Shown: in pieces, positions 16,902 through 25,585 of the stretch
Layout of the letters: the number at the start of each line of letters is the position of its first letter
How positions within the stretch are numbered: the first letter of the stretch is position 1
Translations under genes and position numbers: made by a program
The notes under the pieces: generated by a model
Database searches by the model: none
Seen by the model: only the letters and a program-made list of their open reading frames with translations
Told to the model about the DNA's origin: nothing
NCBI RefSeq assembly: GCF_000685315.1
Contig: NZ_ARYM01000007.1
Span: 121,995 to 185,994 of the forward strand
Direction of reading: 5' to 3'
Source: Hyphomonas polymorpha PS728
Lineage (GTDB): Bacteria > Pseudomonadota > Alphaproteobacteria > Caulobacterales > Hyphomonadaceae
DNA: 64,000 nucleotides

Positions 16902-18284
16902 TCAGCTTCTGCGCAGCAGGATCATCTTCTCCTCGGTCATGTCACGCATGGTGTAGGGAATACCTCCGGTGCCGTACCCGGACGTTTTTCGTCCCGCGAA
17001 AGGCATCCAGTCAGTCCGGAAGGCAGTGGGATCATTGATCATCACAGCAGAGGCGTCGAGGCGGTTCGCCGCGCGCATCGCAATGTCTATATCCTGGGCA
17101 AAAATGCTCGCCTGAAAGGCAGTCGGCAGGGAATTTGACCGCGTGATCGCTTCATCAAGATCAGCATAACGATATACCGCGACCACAGGACCGAACACCT
17201 CCTGCGTGGATACTTTTGCCTCGGCAGAAGGGTCGACCAGCACCGCAGGTTCAAGCATGGTCTCCGACAGGCGCCTGCCGCCGGTCGCCAGCATGGCTCC
17301 GCCCCTGACGGCCTCGTCAATCCACTGTCCCACACGGTCAGCTTCGCGCGGCAGGATCAATGGTCCGACCTCGGTGTTATCCAGGGAGGGATCGGCGGTG
17401 CGCAGTTTTTCGACACGGGCAACCAGCCTTCGCGTAAATTCGCTGGCGATATCGCTGTGCACGAATATGCGCTGCGTCGACACGCAAACCTGCCCGGCAT
17501 GGTAGTAGCCCCCCTTCACAATAGGCTCGATGACCTTGCCCAGATCGGCGCTGCGGTCGACGATGGCAGGCGCTGCACCGCCATGCTCAAGGGCAGAACG
17601 CGTGCCGGGAGCCAGCTTGCTGTGCAAATACCAGCCGACCTTTGCCGAGCCGATAAAACTGAGGAAGGCGACGCGCTGGTCCGTGGCAAGTCTTTCGGCC
17701 AGTTCATTGTCATCCGTGATGAAGGTCTGGCACCAGGGCTCCGGCAAACCCGCCTCGTGAACCAGGGCCACAAAGTCGACACAGGACAAGGGCGTTGTGG
17801 CAGCCGGCTTGATGATGACGGGGCAGCCGACCGCGATGGCGGGGGCGACCTGATGGACGATCAGGTTCAGCGGATGATTAAAGGCGGAGATCGCCGCGAC
17901 GACGCCGATCGGTTCCTTCGTGGTGAAGGCCCATCGGTTTTCCGCCGCCGCCGACAGCCCCATCGGGATTTCACGGCCGGCAAAATTGCGCAATTCATCG
18001 GCCGCGTTATGAACACCGTCGATGGCGCGGCTGGTTTCGATAATGGCATCGGGCAGAGGCTTGCCGCCTTCCCGCGCAATCTGCATGGCGAAGGCGTCGC
18101 GCTTACCTTCCATCAACGTCGCCAGCTTGCGGAGCACCGCAATGCGCTGATGAGGCTGGAGCCAGCCGCCGCGATCCTTAAAAACGCGCTCGGCAGCTTG
18201 CAGCTTGCGCTCCAATGCGGCCGCATCGTCGGTCTCGACCTCCGCAATCTGCGCGCGGTCGAAGGCTTGATGGACCTTCAGCAT
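16902..18284 (-). CDS. NAD(P)-dependent aldehyde dehydrogenase family protein
   Basis: This enzyme of about 460 residues oxidises an aldehyde to the acid. Visible motifs are FNHPLNLIVHQVAPAIAVGCPVIIKPAATTPLS (cofactor region, quoted as NHPLNLIVHQVAPA), the catalytic Cys in GQVCVSTQR, and the C-terminal KTSGYGTGG with PYTMRDMTEEK. The pattern is closest to lactaldehyde/succinate-semialdehyde-type ALDHs. I start at 18284 because AAGGA lies seven bases upstream; an ATG at 18323, four bases after the stop of the preceding gene, would add 13 residues and is possible. It follows the ThDP enzyme gene in one operon, so the two may act in sequence on a 2-oxo acid derived aldehyde. Confidence 0.93.
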   Translation of the reverse strand: MLKVHQAFDRAQIAEVETDDAAALERKLQAAERVFKDRGGWLQPHQRIAVLRKLATLMEGKRDAFAMQIAREGGKPLPDAIIETSRAIDGVHNAADELRNFAGREIPMGLSAAAENRWAFTTKEPIGVVAAISAFNHPLNLIVHQVAPAIAVGCPVIIKPAATTPLSCVDFVALVHEAGLPEPWCQTFITDDNELAERLATDQRVAFLSFIGSAKVGWYLHSKLAPGTRSALEHGGAAPAIVDRSADLGKVIEPIVKGGYYHAGQVCVSTQRIFVHSDIASEFTRRLVARVEKLRTADPSLDNTEVGPLILPREADRVGQWIDEAVRGGAMLATGGRRLSETMLEPAVLVDPSAEAKVSTQEVFGPVVAVYRYADLDEAITRSNSLPTAFQASIFAQDIDIAMRAANRLDASAVMINDPTAFRTDWMPFAGRKTSGYGTGGIPYTMRDMTEEKMILLRRS

Positions 18285-18327
18285 TCTTGGTTTCCTTGCA
18301 TCTTCTGGCTCGTGACGCGACATGCCC

Positions 18328-19983
18328 TCACCTGCAATCCACGCTAGGGATGCGATTGCGCAACTCGTCAACGAGGACCCGGGTGTTCTCGGAATAGTCG
18401 ATCGGGACATCGACCAGATGGACCCCGCCGCCGGCGAAAGCGGCTTCGAGCGTTGGCACGAGGTCTTCCACTGCGGTCACCCGCGAACCCTTTGCGCCAT
18501 AGGCCTGCGCGTAGGTGACGAAATCGGGATTGCCGAAGCTCATGCCGAAATCCGGAAACCCATCGACCGCCTGCTTCCACCGGATCATCCCGTAGGCGCT
18601 GTCGTTGAGAATGAGCACGACGAGGTTGAGCCCAAGACGCACCGCGGTCTCCATCTCCTGCGAGTTCATCATGAAACCGCCATCCCCACAGATCGCAATC
18701 ACGCGGCGATCAGGATGAAGCATGGCCGCCATCATGGCCGAAGGCAGACCCGCGCCCATCGAAGCGAGCGCGTTGTCCAGAAGCAGCGTGTTGGCAACAT
18801 GGGTGCGGTAGTTGCGCGCAAACCAGATCTTGTACATGCCGTTGTCGAGGCAGACGATCCCGTCTTCCGGCATCACCTTGCGGACATCATGAACGATGCG
18901 CTGGGGCGTGACCGGAAAGCGATCCTCCTCGGCGCGGTCGTTGAGGCGCTCCAGTATTTTCAGGCGCAGTTCCAGCATGGCCTCATTGGAGGCGGTCCGC
19001 CCTTCGAGCAGTTCACCGAGCGCTTTGGCAGAAGCGCCAATATCGCCGACCACCTCGAAATCGGGATGATAGACCTGTTCAATGACCGCTGGCTGGTAAC
19101 TGATATGGATGACCTTCGGTCCTCCTGCGCTTTTCATCAGGAAGGGCGGTTTCTCCACCGTGTCGTGACCGATTGCGACGATCAGGTCGGCGCGCTCGAC
19201 AGCTTCATGCACATAATCGCCCTCCGAGAGCGCCGCTGTGCCCATGTAAAGGTTGGAGCCGCCGGTGACGGCCCCTTTGCCCATTTGCGTGTTGAAGAAG
19301 GGCAGCCGGGCTCGCCGGACAAAATCCGACAATGGCTGCACAAGTGAAGGCCGGTTGCCCGCTGCGCCGATCATCACAATCGGGGACCTTGCGGCGATGA
19401 TCATTTCCGCAGCTTTTTCAAGCGCCGCCAGGGGGGCAATGGCTCGCTCCGCCGTATGGACGGGAATGACTGAAGCATCTTCAGTCTCCTGGGACGCAAC
19501 ATCCTCAGGCAGCTCAAGGTGCACAGGGCCGGGCCGGTCCTCCATCGCAACGCGGAAAGCTTCCCGGACGGTTGCAGGAATACTCGCTGCGCTGACGATC
19601 TGGCGGGTCATCTTCGTCAGCGGTTTCATCGAGGCAACAATGTCAACGATCTGGAAACGGGCCTGCTTGGCACTCATCACCGGTTTTTGGCCCGTGATGA
19701 GGATCATCGGCATGGCGCCGAGATGAGCATAAGCAGCGCCGGTCGACAGATTCAGTGCGCCGGGACCCAACGTTGCGAGGCAGACCCCGGGCCTTCCCGT
19801 CAGCCGCCCATGCGTGGCGGCCATGAAGGCTGCGGCCTGCTCATGCCGGGTCAGCACGAGTTTGATACTGGAGGTTCGTAGCGATTCCAGAAAGTCGAGG
19901 TTCTCCTCGCCCGGCACGCCGAAGATACGCTCCACGCCTTCATTCTCGAGCGCGGCGACAAACAGGTCCGATCCCTTGGGCAT
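18328..19983 (-). CDS. Acetolactate synthase large-subunit-like ThDP enzyme
   Basis: A 551-residue thiamine-diphosphate enzyme with three domains: the PYR domain containing the catalytic Glu in TRHEQAAAFMA, a central domain, and the PP domain with the GDGGFMMNSQEME...ND cofactor motif. ATLGPGALNLSTG and GQKPVMSAKQ fit the acetolactate synthase group, especially the single-subunit catabolic (AlsS-like) type; no small regulatory subunit gene is beside it. AGGAG precedes the start. It is followed directly by an aldehyde dehydrogenase. A decarboxylase or carboligase of another 2-oxo acid is an alternative. Confidence 0.85.
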   Translation of the reverse strand: MPKGSDLFVAALENEGVERIFGVPGEENLDFLESLRTSSIKLVLTRHEQAAAFMAATHGRLTGRPGVCLATLGPGALNLSTGAAYAHLGAMPMILITGQKPVMSAKQARFQIVDIVASMKPLTKMTRQIVSAASIPATVREAFRVAMEDRPGPVHLELPEDVASQETEDASVIPVHTAERAIAPLAALEKAAEMIIAARSPIVMIGAAGNRPSLVQPLSDFVRRARLPFFNTQMGKGAVTGGSNLYMGTAALSEGDYVHEAVERADLIVAIGHDTVEKPPFLMKSAGGPKVIHISYQPAVIEQVYHPDFEVVGDIGASAKALGELLEGRTASNEAMLELRLKILERLNDRAEEDRFPVTPQRIVHDVRKVMPEDGIVCLDNGMYKIWFARNYRTHVANTLLLDNALASMGAGLPSAMMAAMLHPDRRVIAICGDGGFMMNSQEMETAVRLGLNLVVLILNDSAYGMIRWKQAVDGFPDFGMSFGNPDFVTYAQAYGAKGSRVTAVEDLVPTLEAAFAGGGVHLVDVPIDYSENTRVLVDELRNRIPSVDCR

Positions 19984-20229
19984 TGCTTGAATTCTCCTGC
20001 TGTTTGTTTTGAGGGTCCACGAACCCTAATACACGAAAGCGGCAATCGATCCGTTGTGGACGGTTTTATGATGGGGTATTTGCGAAGGCGTGCATAGGGG
20101 CGGCCCGTGAAAGCACCGCAATGCTCCCCGACCGGACGTCGCCGGCTGCTGTCCTCAATGGCGGCAATGCATGGGCCGATCTTCGGGGAAATCGGCCGCA
20201 TTCAAGCGGGATCTATGTCACCCAGCTTT

Positions 20230-21216
20230 TCAGAAACGATCATCTTTACACGGCTCACTACACGCAAGCGGCTTCAGAATGATGCCGTGGGCCGTAATCT
20301 CGATATCCACATCCATCGTTTCGGCAACAACCTTCGCGAACCCGACCGGATCGTTGGCGGAGTACCACCCCACCACTTCGCGCTGGGCCACCTCGGGGGT
20401 CACTTCTATCGCAATGTTATTATACCGATTAAAGGCCGCCGCCGCGGCCTCCAGCGTCTCACCCGTCAGGGCAATCTTTCCTTCGCGCCAGGCAAGTTCC
20501 TGGGTCAACTGCTCGCCGTCGAGGGTCGTTATACGCGGCGCCAAATCCCTGAGGTTGACTTCAGCCATGGCTCCCGCCTCGAGCCTCAGCGGATCGCCAT
20601 TCTTCCGGCCGATTTCGACGATCCCCTCCTGCACCACCACCAGCAGGGAGTGCTCCGTCGGCTTACGCACCACAAACGCCGTGCCGATCGCTTTGACCGT
20701 GTAATCATCCGCAGAGACAACAAAGGGCCGCGCTGCATCATGCGCAACTTCAAAAAATCCCTCGCCGGAAATCAGGTGGATACTGCGCTGTCCGTTCCGG
20801 AAATCCACATCCGCCTTGCTCGCCGTATTCAGCGTCATTACCGACCCGTCTTCCAGAGGCACACGCCGCACCTCTCCCCGGGCGGTTTGGAATGCCGCGT
20901 CATCGGCTGAGGGCGATTGAAGAAGCATGAAGGCGAATACAAACGCCGCCACCAATCCGGCGAGACCTGTCAGCCAAGGAGACTTCGCTCGCGGCGAGCG
21001 CGTGGACACCACGTCTGGCGAAATATACCTGTCAACGCTCTCGCAAGGCACCAACAGGGCTTGGGCGCGGACGAGCGCCCCTTGATGACGACTGTTCCCG
21101 CTGAGCCAGCGATCAAGCGCCCTCTCTTCGGTCTGGTTTAACGGCCCACGATCAATTCGGGCCGCCCAACGAGCGGCCTCCTCATCGATGTCCCCGTACT
21201 TCCCGTCGTTTTCCAT
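20230..21216 (-). CDS. FecR-family transmembrane anti-sigma regulator
   Basis: The 328-residue protein has the FecR layout: an N-terminal cytoplasmic domain with WAARIDRGPLNQTEERALDRWL (DUF4880 type), a helix at about residues 78-97 (WLTGLAGLVAAFVFAFMLL), the periplasmic FecR domain (RRVPLEDGSVMTLNTASKADV, VVRKPTEHSLLVVVQEGIVEIG) and a C-terminal STN-like tail. FecR proteins relay a signal from an outer-membrane receptor to an ECF sigma factor. The gene overlaps the upstream sigma factor gene by 35 bases. The divergent TonB receptor carries the matching STN signalling domain, completing a FecA-FecR-FecI type surface-signalling set. Confidence 0.93.
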   Translation of the reverse strand: MENDGKYGDIDEEAARWAARIDRGPLNQTEERALDRWLSGNSRHQGALVRAQALLVPCESVDRYISPDVVSTRSPRAKSPWLTGLAGLVAAFVFAFMLLQSPSADDAAFQTARGEVRRVPLEDGSVMTLNTASKADVDFRNGQRSIHLISGEGFFEVAHDAARPFVVSADDYTVKAIGTAFVVRKPTEHSLLVVVQEGIVEIGRKNGDPLRLEAGAMAEVNLRDLAPRITTLDGEQLTQELAWREGKIALTGETLEAAAAAFNRYNNIAIEVTPEVAQREVVGWYSANDPVGFAKVVAETMDVDIEITAHGIILKPLACSEPCKDDRF

Positions 21217-21793
21217 TTCTTATTTCGCCAGAATTCAATCTATCAGATGCAGCAGGTGGTTCTATTCCGCTACTCTGATAAAAGTCCATTAGCTTCTTTA
21301 CACCTCGGGCGAGGTGAGTTTCTACCGTGTTTTCGGATATTCCAAGCTGCTCAGCGATCTCGCGCTGGGAATATCCATGCACTTTCCTCAGCACAAAAAC
21401 GATGCGGCATTTCTTTGGCATCGAATTAATCGCCTTGGACAGAATACGCATCTCCTGCGTCATTTCCAGAACCCGGTCCGGTGACGGCTCCTGAGAGACA
21501 AGATCAAGTTCCTCCAGGGATTCTATGGATTCAATAGACACCACGCGGTTTTGCCGGATCTCCTGAAGGAGAATTGAGTAAGCAGTTCTGAAAACATAGG
21601 CCCTCGGGTCGCGTATGTGCTCGATTGAGGCCAGCCGAGTAAGCCTTGCATATGTTTCCTGAATAATATCATCCGCAGTCAAACCGATTCTATCAAGCCG
21701 TGCGCGCTTCTGAAGCCAGCTCCGCAATGCCGGTTCATGCGGAATGATACTCCGCGCCAACCAAGCAACAAACTCTCCTGATGGTGTGTGCAT
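21182..21793 (-). CDS. FecI-type ECF RNA polymerase sigma factor
   Basis: The 203-residue protein contains sigma region 2 (LTADDIIQETYARL, DPRAYVFRTAYSIL) and region 4 with a helix-turn-helix (CRIVFVLRKVHGYSQREIAEQLGISENTVETHL, quoted as YSQREIAEQLGISENTVE). The ending RGVKKLMDF is typical of FecI-like ECF factors. It is translated just before and overlapping FecR. It presumably drives the divergent receptor gene; a GGAAAT element that fits the FecI -35 consensus lies in the shared intergenic region. The ribosome binding site before this ATG is weak. Confidence 0.93.
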   Translation of the reverse strand: MHTPSGEFVAWLARSIIPHEPALRSWLQKRARLDRIGLTADDIIQETYARLTRLASIEHIRDPRAYVFRTAYSILLQEIRQNRVVSIESIESLEELDLVSQEPSPDRVLEMTQEMRILSKAINSMPKKCRIVFVLRKVHGYSQREIAEQLGISENTVETHLARGVKKLMDFYQSSGIEPPAASDRLNSGEIRNGKRREVRGHR

Positions 21794-22142
21794 GGCCGCC
21801 AGCAGTATCCAGAAGACCGCGCCGCGACAAACGATTGGTCAATCCGAAAGACCAAAAAGAGCACCGGTGCAAAAAATATAACAAATTCGCCAAACTTGTG
21901 GCGGAAATACAGTCAGAGTGCATCTGTCCCCATGAAAGCTGGAGAAAAGCTCCTCCCTGAAGAGGTGCGCAGGCTTTCCGTATGAGGGGTGAAACGATCA
22001 GAACGCGTTGCAGCCAACGGGGACACCGGGGGCGCAGCGGGGATACTGGATGAACGCACAGGACACTGCAGTCCTGTGAGGCCAACTCCTCTGTGCTTGC
22101 CTGCCTCACAAGAGAGATGACGAGCATCAATTGGAGACCGCA
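21794..22142. other. Divergent promoter region between sigma factor and TonB receptor
   Basis: This 349-base gap serves the leftward sigma/FecR pair and the rightward receptor. GGAAAT at 21903-21908 matches the -35 of FecI-type promoters, but the matching -10 is not clear. CTTTCCGTATG at 21973-21983 differs by one base from a motif found in the palindromes near the TetR gene at 32.7 kb. No gene is evident. Confidence 0.45.
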
Positions 22143-25100
22143 ATGAAAAAACGAGGCCTGCGCTATACAACCGTATTGGGGATGGGTGTATATCTGTCCA
22201 CCCTTCTGGTTGCGCATGCGGAAGTCCGGGAGTTCAATCTTCCGGAGGGGGATGCCACCAAAACAATTCCCAGTTTCGCTCGCCAGAGCGGCGTCCAGAT
22301 TGTTGTTCCCGCTGATCGGCTTCGCGGCAAAAAGACGCGCGAAATCAAAGGGAAGATGGACACCAAGATTGCGCTCGAAAAGCTGCTTGAAGGAACGGAC
22401 CTGAAAGTCGTTCTAACCGAGGACGGAAAGACATTCAGCCTACGGCAGGATCTTTCCGAATTCCGCTCCCCCGCACAAACGATACAGGTCAGCAGCTTTC
22501 AGCTGGCGGATAATGCGCCGCAATCAGCCCCTTCGGCACCCGCAGCGGAACAAACTCCGGAGATCGTCCCGCAAGCGCCGGTGGAAGACGCGGTGAACAC
22601 GCTCGACAAGGTCGTGATCGTTGGTTCCCAGATTGCTGGCGCGCGGCCTACCGGGGTTGTGCCCGTCACGGTGATGGGAGAAGACGAGATCGCCTCGCTC
22701 GGCATTTCTTCGGGAGAAGATCTTTTCCGCTCGCTTCCCATTGCAGGTGATGTATCTTTCAACACCCAGACGCTGAGCGGCGGCAGCCAGGGCGCAGCGC
22801 GCGGCGATGTCTCCTCGATCAATTTGCGGGGCCTGGGCTCAAGCTACACGCTCCTCCTGCTCAATGGCCGCCGGACCGTTCCCTACGGATTGACGCAGGG
22901 GCGTCAGGAATCCAGCTACAATGCCAACGCAATACCAGTGTTCGGGCTTCAGCGTCTCGAAATCCTGCGGGACGGCGCCGCTGCGCTTTACGGATCAGAT
23001 GCCATCGCGGGCGTCGTCAACAATGTTCTGCTCTCGAATTATAATGGGCTGAAAGCCCAGGTGCAGTATGGCGGCGCCGAAGGCACAAACCTCCGCCAGT
23101 TTCAGGCAAACCTTCTCTGGGGGAGCGACTTCGCTGACGGGCGAGGCAACTTCACTACGTATCTGAACTATGGCGGCGACACAAAGCTCTACACATCAGA
23201 TCAGGAGTTCACTGCATCACTGGATCTTCGCCCGCTGATCGCGAATACCAGCTTCGCCGGCAACACGGCGTTCGACACCCGGGGGACCTCCTCGCCCTGG
23301 GGCGGTTTTCAGGTGTTGGGGGCAAACTCAGCCATCAGAGCGAACGGCGTTGCAATCACCGACTCCGTGGGCAGGTTCCACATACAGCCTGTCACCAACG
23401 CAGGGTGCCTGTATCAACTCGGAAATGGTCTGTGCATTGACGATGGCGTGGTGACCGGCGCCGCGGACCGTAACCTGCGGTTCGATTCTGCCGCCGCCAT
23501 CCCCGGCATGACGGTCACGCCGTCGATTGACCGGATCAATATCTTCAATACCCTCACCTACGAACTCCCCAACAATATGGAAATCTTCGCCGAGGCCGGC
23601 ATCTACTATGCCAAATCCGAGTCGATGACGACGGCTGTCGGCCCGCTGGCCCACACACCGATCACCATTCCGGCTGACAGCTACTATAACCCCTTCGGAC
23701 CGGTCGGCTCGCCCAACCGTATCGACGGGCTGGATATTCCCGCTGAAGGCGTGGATATCACGGTACTGAGTTATCTTCTGGCAGATGTCGGCGGGCGTCT
23801 TGCTCAGGTGGAGAGCAAACAGCACCGGCTGCTACTGGGGCTGAAAGGTGAGACCGCCGGCTGGAACTGGGAAACTGCGGGTCTCTATTCAGACTCGTCG
23901 GCAGAAGACATCGCCACCAATGTTCAAAACTCGCTGTGGCATGCGTCCCTCGCCGGAACAACGCCAGCCGCCTACAATCCCTTCAATGGCGGCAATGTCG
24001 CCAACCCAAATCTTGCTGACACAACGCTGAGCACAGATCTCAGTTCCTTCCTGATTGATGCCCGCCGGTATGGCCGCGCTTCTTTGGGTCTTGTGGACTT
24101 CAAACTTTCCCGCGGGGATATCCTCAATTTGCCCGCCGGCGGTCTTGGCGTTGCCGCCGGCGTCGAAGTTCGTTGGGAAACCTCCGAAGATGACCGCGAC
24201 TCCACCGGCGATTTCACGACCAATTACTACGACACAGTAACCGGTATTACCTATCCCAGCGATACGCTCGGCGCTTCCGCGGCCTGGGATGTCAGGGGCA
24301 ACCGCACGGTTTATTCGGCATTCGCCGAACTGGCTGTGCCGATCATCTCGCCGGAAATGAACATCCCCCTGGCTCGCGCGATCGACCTGCAGTTTGCCGG
24401 ACGGTATGAAGACTATAGCGATGTGGGCAGCGTTGCTAAGCCGAAGGTCGCCGGATCCTGGGATGTGTTTGACGGGCTTCGTCTGAGATCATCCTGGCAG
24501 CAAGGCTTTGTTGCGCCAACCCTTCAGCAGCTTGTTCCTGTTGACCGTCCGACCTCGCAGACCCGTCTCGACGATGTGCTCTGCGAAGCGGACCTGCGCG
24601 CCGGCCGCATCGCGGCCTGGGGTCTGTGCTCCCAACGTCCGCAGGTGCAGGTGCAGACAACCGGTAACGCGAACCTGAAACCGGAGGAGTCCGAAAGCCT
24701 CTCCTACGGATTGGTGATCGACTCGAATTTCATTCCTGAAAAATTCGGCCATTTCACATTCACCTACGACAACTGGAAGATCGATCAGGAAAACAAGGTG
24801 GGGGCCCTGAGCGCAGAAAACGCGCTTACACTCGACTACCTTCTGCGCGTCCGCGGATCTTCCAATCCGAACGTCGTGCGCGCGGCGCCCACCCCCGCCG
24901 ACATTGCCTTTGTTCAGGGCACGGGCCTCGCGCCGATTGGCGAGATTCTCTATGTTGTCACCAGCTATGACAACCTCGATTCCCGGACGATCGAAGGCTA
25001 CGATATTGGATTGACCTACGAAGCGCCCGAAAGCTTCCTCGGAAGGATCAACGCTTACGCGAATATCAGTGTGCTTACTGATTACTTCCAGAATCCATCT

Positions 25101-25520
25101 GCCGTTCAGCAGGAAATGCTGGATGCTCAGGACGCGAACGAAATCAACGCCGGTGCAAACGTGGGGGGCGCGGCCAGCCTGCTGCAATCCAGCGGCAGCC
25201 CCGAACTCAAATGGAATGCCGGTCTCAACTGGCGACGTGAGGGCCTCGCGGCAGGTCTCACAGCCAGCTACACGGGTGAAGTCTACCAGTATAACGTGGT
25301 CAACGCAGCAAGCGAACCGTGGGAGGTTTCTGACCAGCTCACCTTCGGCCTTTGGGGCGAATATGGTTTCGAAGACCCGTTTGGCGGTGAAAGCTCCGTT
25401 CGCCTTGGGGTGCGAAACCTGACCGACGAAGCGCCTCCGCTCTCCACGAACGGATACCTCGGCAATCTGTACCAGCCCTATGGCCGCTACTGGTATGCCC
25501 GCCTCCAAAAAACCTTCTGA
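22143..25520 (+). CDS. TonB-dependent receptor with N-terminal STN signalling domain
   Basis: A 1125-residue outer-membrane receptor. After the signal peptide comes an STN domain (about residues 30-105: REFNLPEGDATKTIPSFARQ, LRGKKTREIKGKMD, LLEGTDLKVV), then a linker, the TonB plug (IVGSQIAGARPTGVVPVTVM, INLRGLGSSYTLLLLNGRR, LEILRDGAAALYGSDAIAGV) and a large barrel ending in Phe. The plug resembles receptors of the Caulobacterales/sphingomonad group that lack siderophore features, so a carbon or nitrogen source is as likely as iron. I start at the ATG at 22143 behind TTGGAG. It is divergent from FecI/FecR and followed by two amidohydrolase genes. Confidence 0.94.
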   Translation: MKKRGLRYTTVLGMGVYLSTLLVAHAEVREFNLPEGDATKTIPSFARQSGVQIVVPADRLRGKKTREIKGKMDTKIALEKLLEGTDLKVVLTEDGKTFSLRQDLSEFRSPAQTIQVSSFQLADNAPQSAPSAPAAEQTPEIVPQAPVEDAVNTLDKVVIVGSQIAGARPTGVVPVTVMGEDEIASLGISSGEDLFRSLPIAGDVSFNTQTLSGGSQGAARGDVSSINLRGLGSSYTLLLLNGRRTVPYGLTQGRQESSYNANAIPVFGLQRLEILRDGAAALYGSDAIAGVVNNVLLSNYNGLKAQVQYGGAEGTNLRQFQANLLWGSDFADGRGNFTTYLNYGGDTKLYTSDQEFTASLDLRPLIANTSFAGNTAFDTRGTSSPWGGFQVLGANSAIRANGVAITDSVGRFHIQPVTNAGCLYQLGNGLCIDDGVVTGAADRNLRFDSAAAIPGMTVTPSIDRINIFNTLTYELPNNMEIFAEAGIYYAKSESMTTAVGPLAHTPITIPADSYYNPFGPVGSPNRIDGLDIPAEGVDITVLSYLLADVGGRLAQVESKQHRLLLGLKGETAGWNWETAGLYSDSSAEDIATNVQNSLWHASLAGTTPAAYNPFNGGNVANPNLADTTLSTDLSSFLIDARRYGRASLGLVDFKLSRGDILNLPAGGLGVAAGVEVRWETSEDDRDSTGDFTTNYYDTVTGITYPSDTLGASAAWDVRGNRTVYSAFAELAVPIISPEMNIPLARAIDLQFAGRYEDYSDVGSVAKPKVAGSWDVFDGLRLRSSWQQGFVAPTLQQLVPVDRPTSQTRLDDVLCEADLRAGRIAAWGLCSQRPQVQVQTTGNANLKPEESESLSYGLVIDSNFIPEKFGHFTFTYDNWKIDQENKVGALSAENALTLDYLLRVRGSSNPNVVRAAPTPADIAFVQGTGLAPIGEILYVVTSYDNLDSRTIEGYDIGLTYEAPESFLGRINAYANISVLTDYFQNPSAVQQEMLDAQDANEINAGANVGGAASLLQSSGSPELKWNAGLNWRREGLAAGLTASYTGEVYQYNVVNAASEPWEVSDQLTFGLWGEYGFEDPFGGESSVRLGVRNLTDEAPPLSTNGYLGNLYQPYGRYWYARLQKTF

Positions 25521-25533
25521 ACCGACCCCTCCA

Positions 25534-25558
25534 GCCAGCCTCTCAGCGAGAGGCTGGC
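25534..25558 (+). terminator. Intercistronic stem-loop after receptor gene
   Basis: An 11-bp perfect stem (GCCAGCCTCTC with GAGAGGCTGGC) closes a three-base loop 14 bases after the receptor stop. No T-tract follows, and the next ATG is only 27 bases away. It is more likely a stability or processing element between receptor and amidohydrolase than a full terminator. Confidence 0.6.
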
Positions 25559-25585
25559 ACCCCATATCAACTAGGATTTCCCAAG

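Noticed and set aside
18322..19347. Plus-strand frame of 341 codons
   Set aside because: Antisense to the acetolactate-synthase-like gene; composition of a shadow frame.
20012..20025. Imperfect inverted repeat GGGTCCACGAACCC before the ThDP enzyme
   Set aside because: The inner pairs do not match and no second copy was seen, so it is too weak to call an operator.
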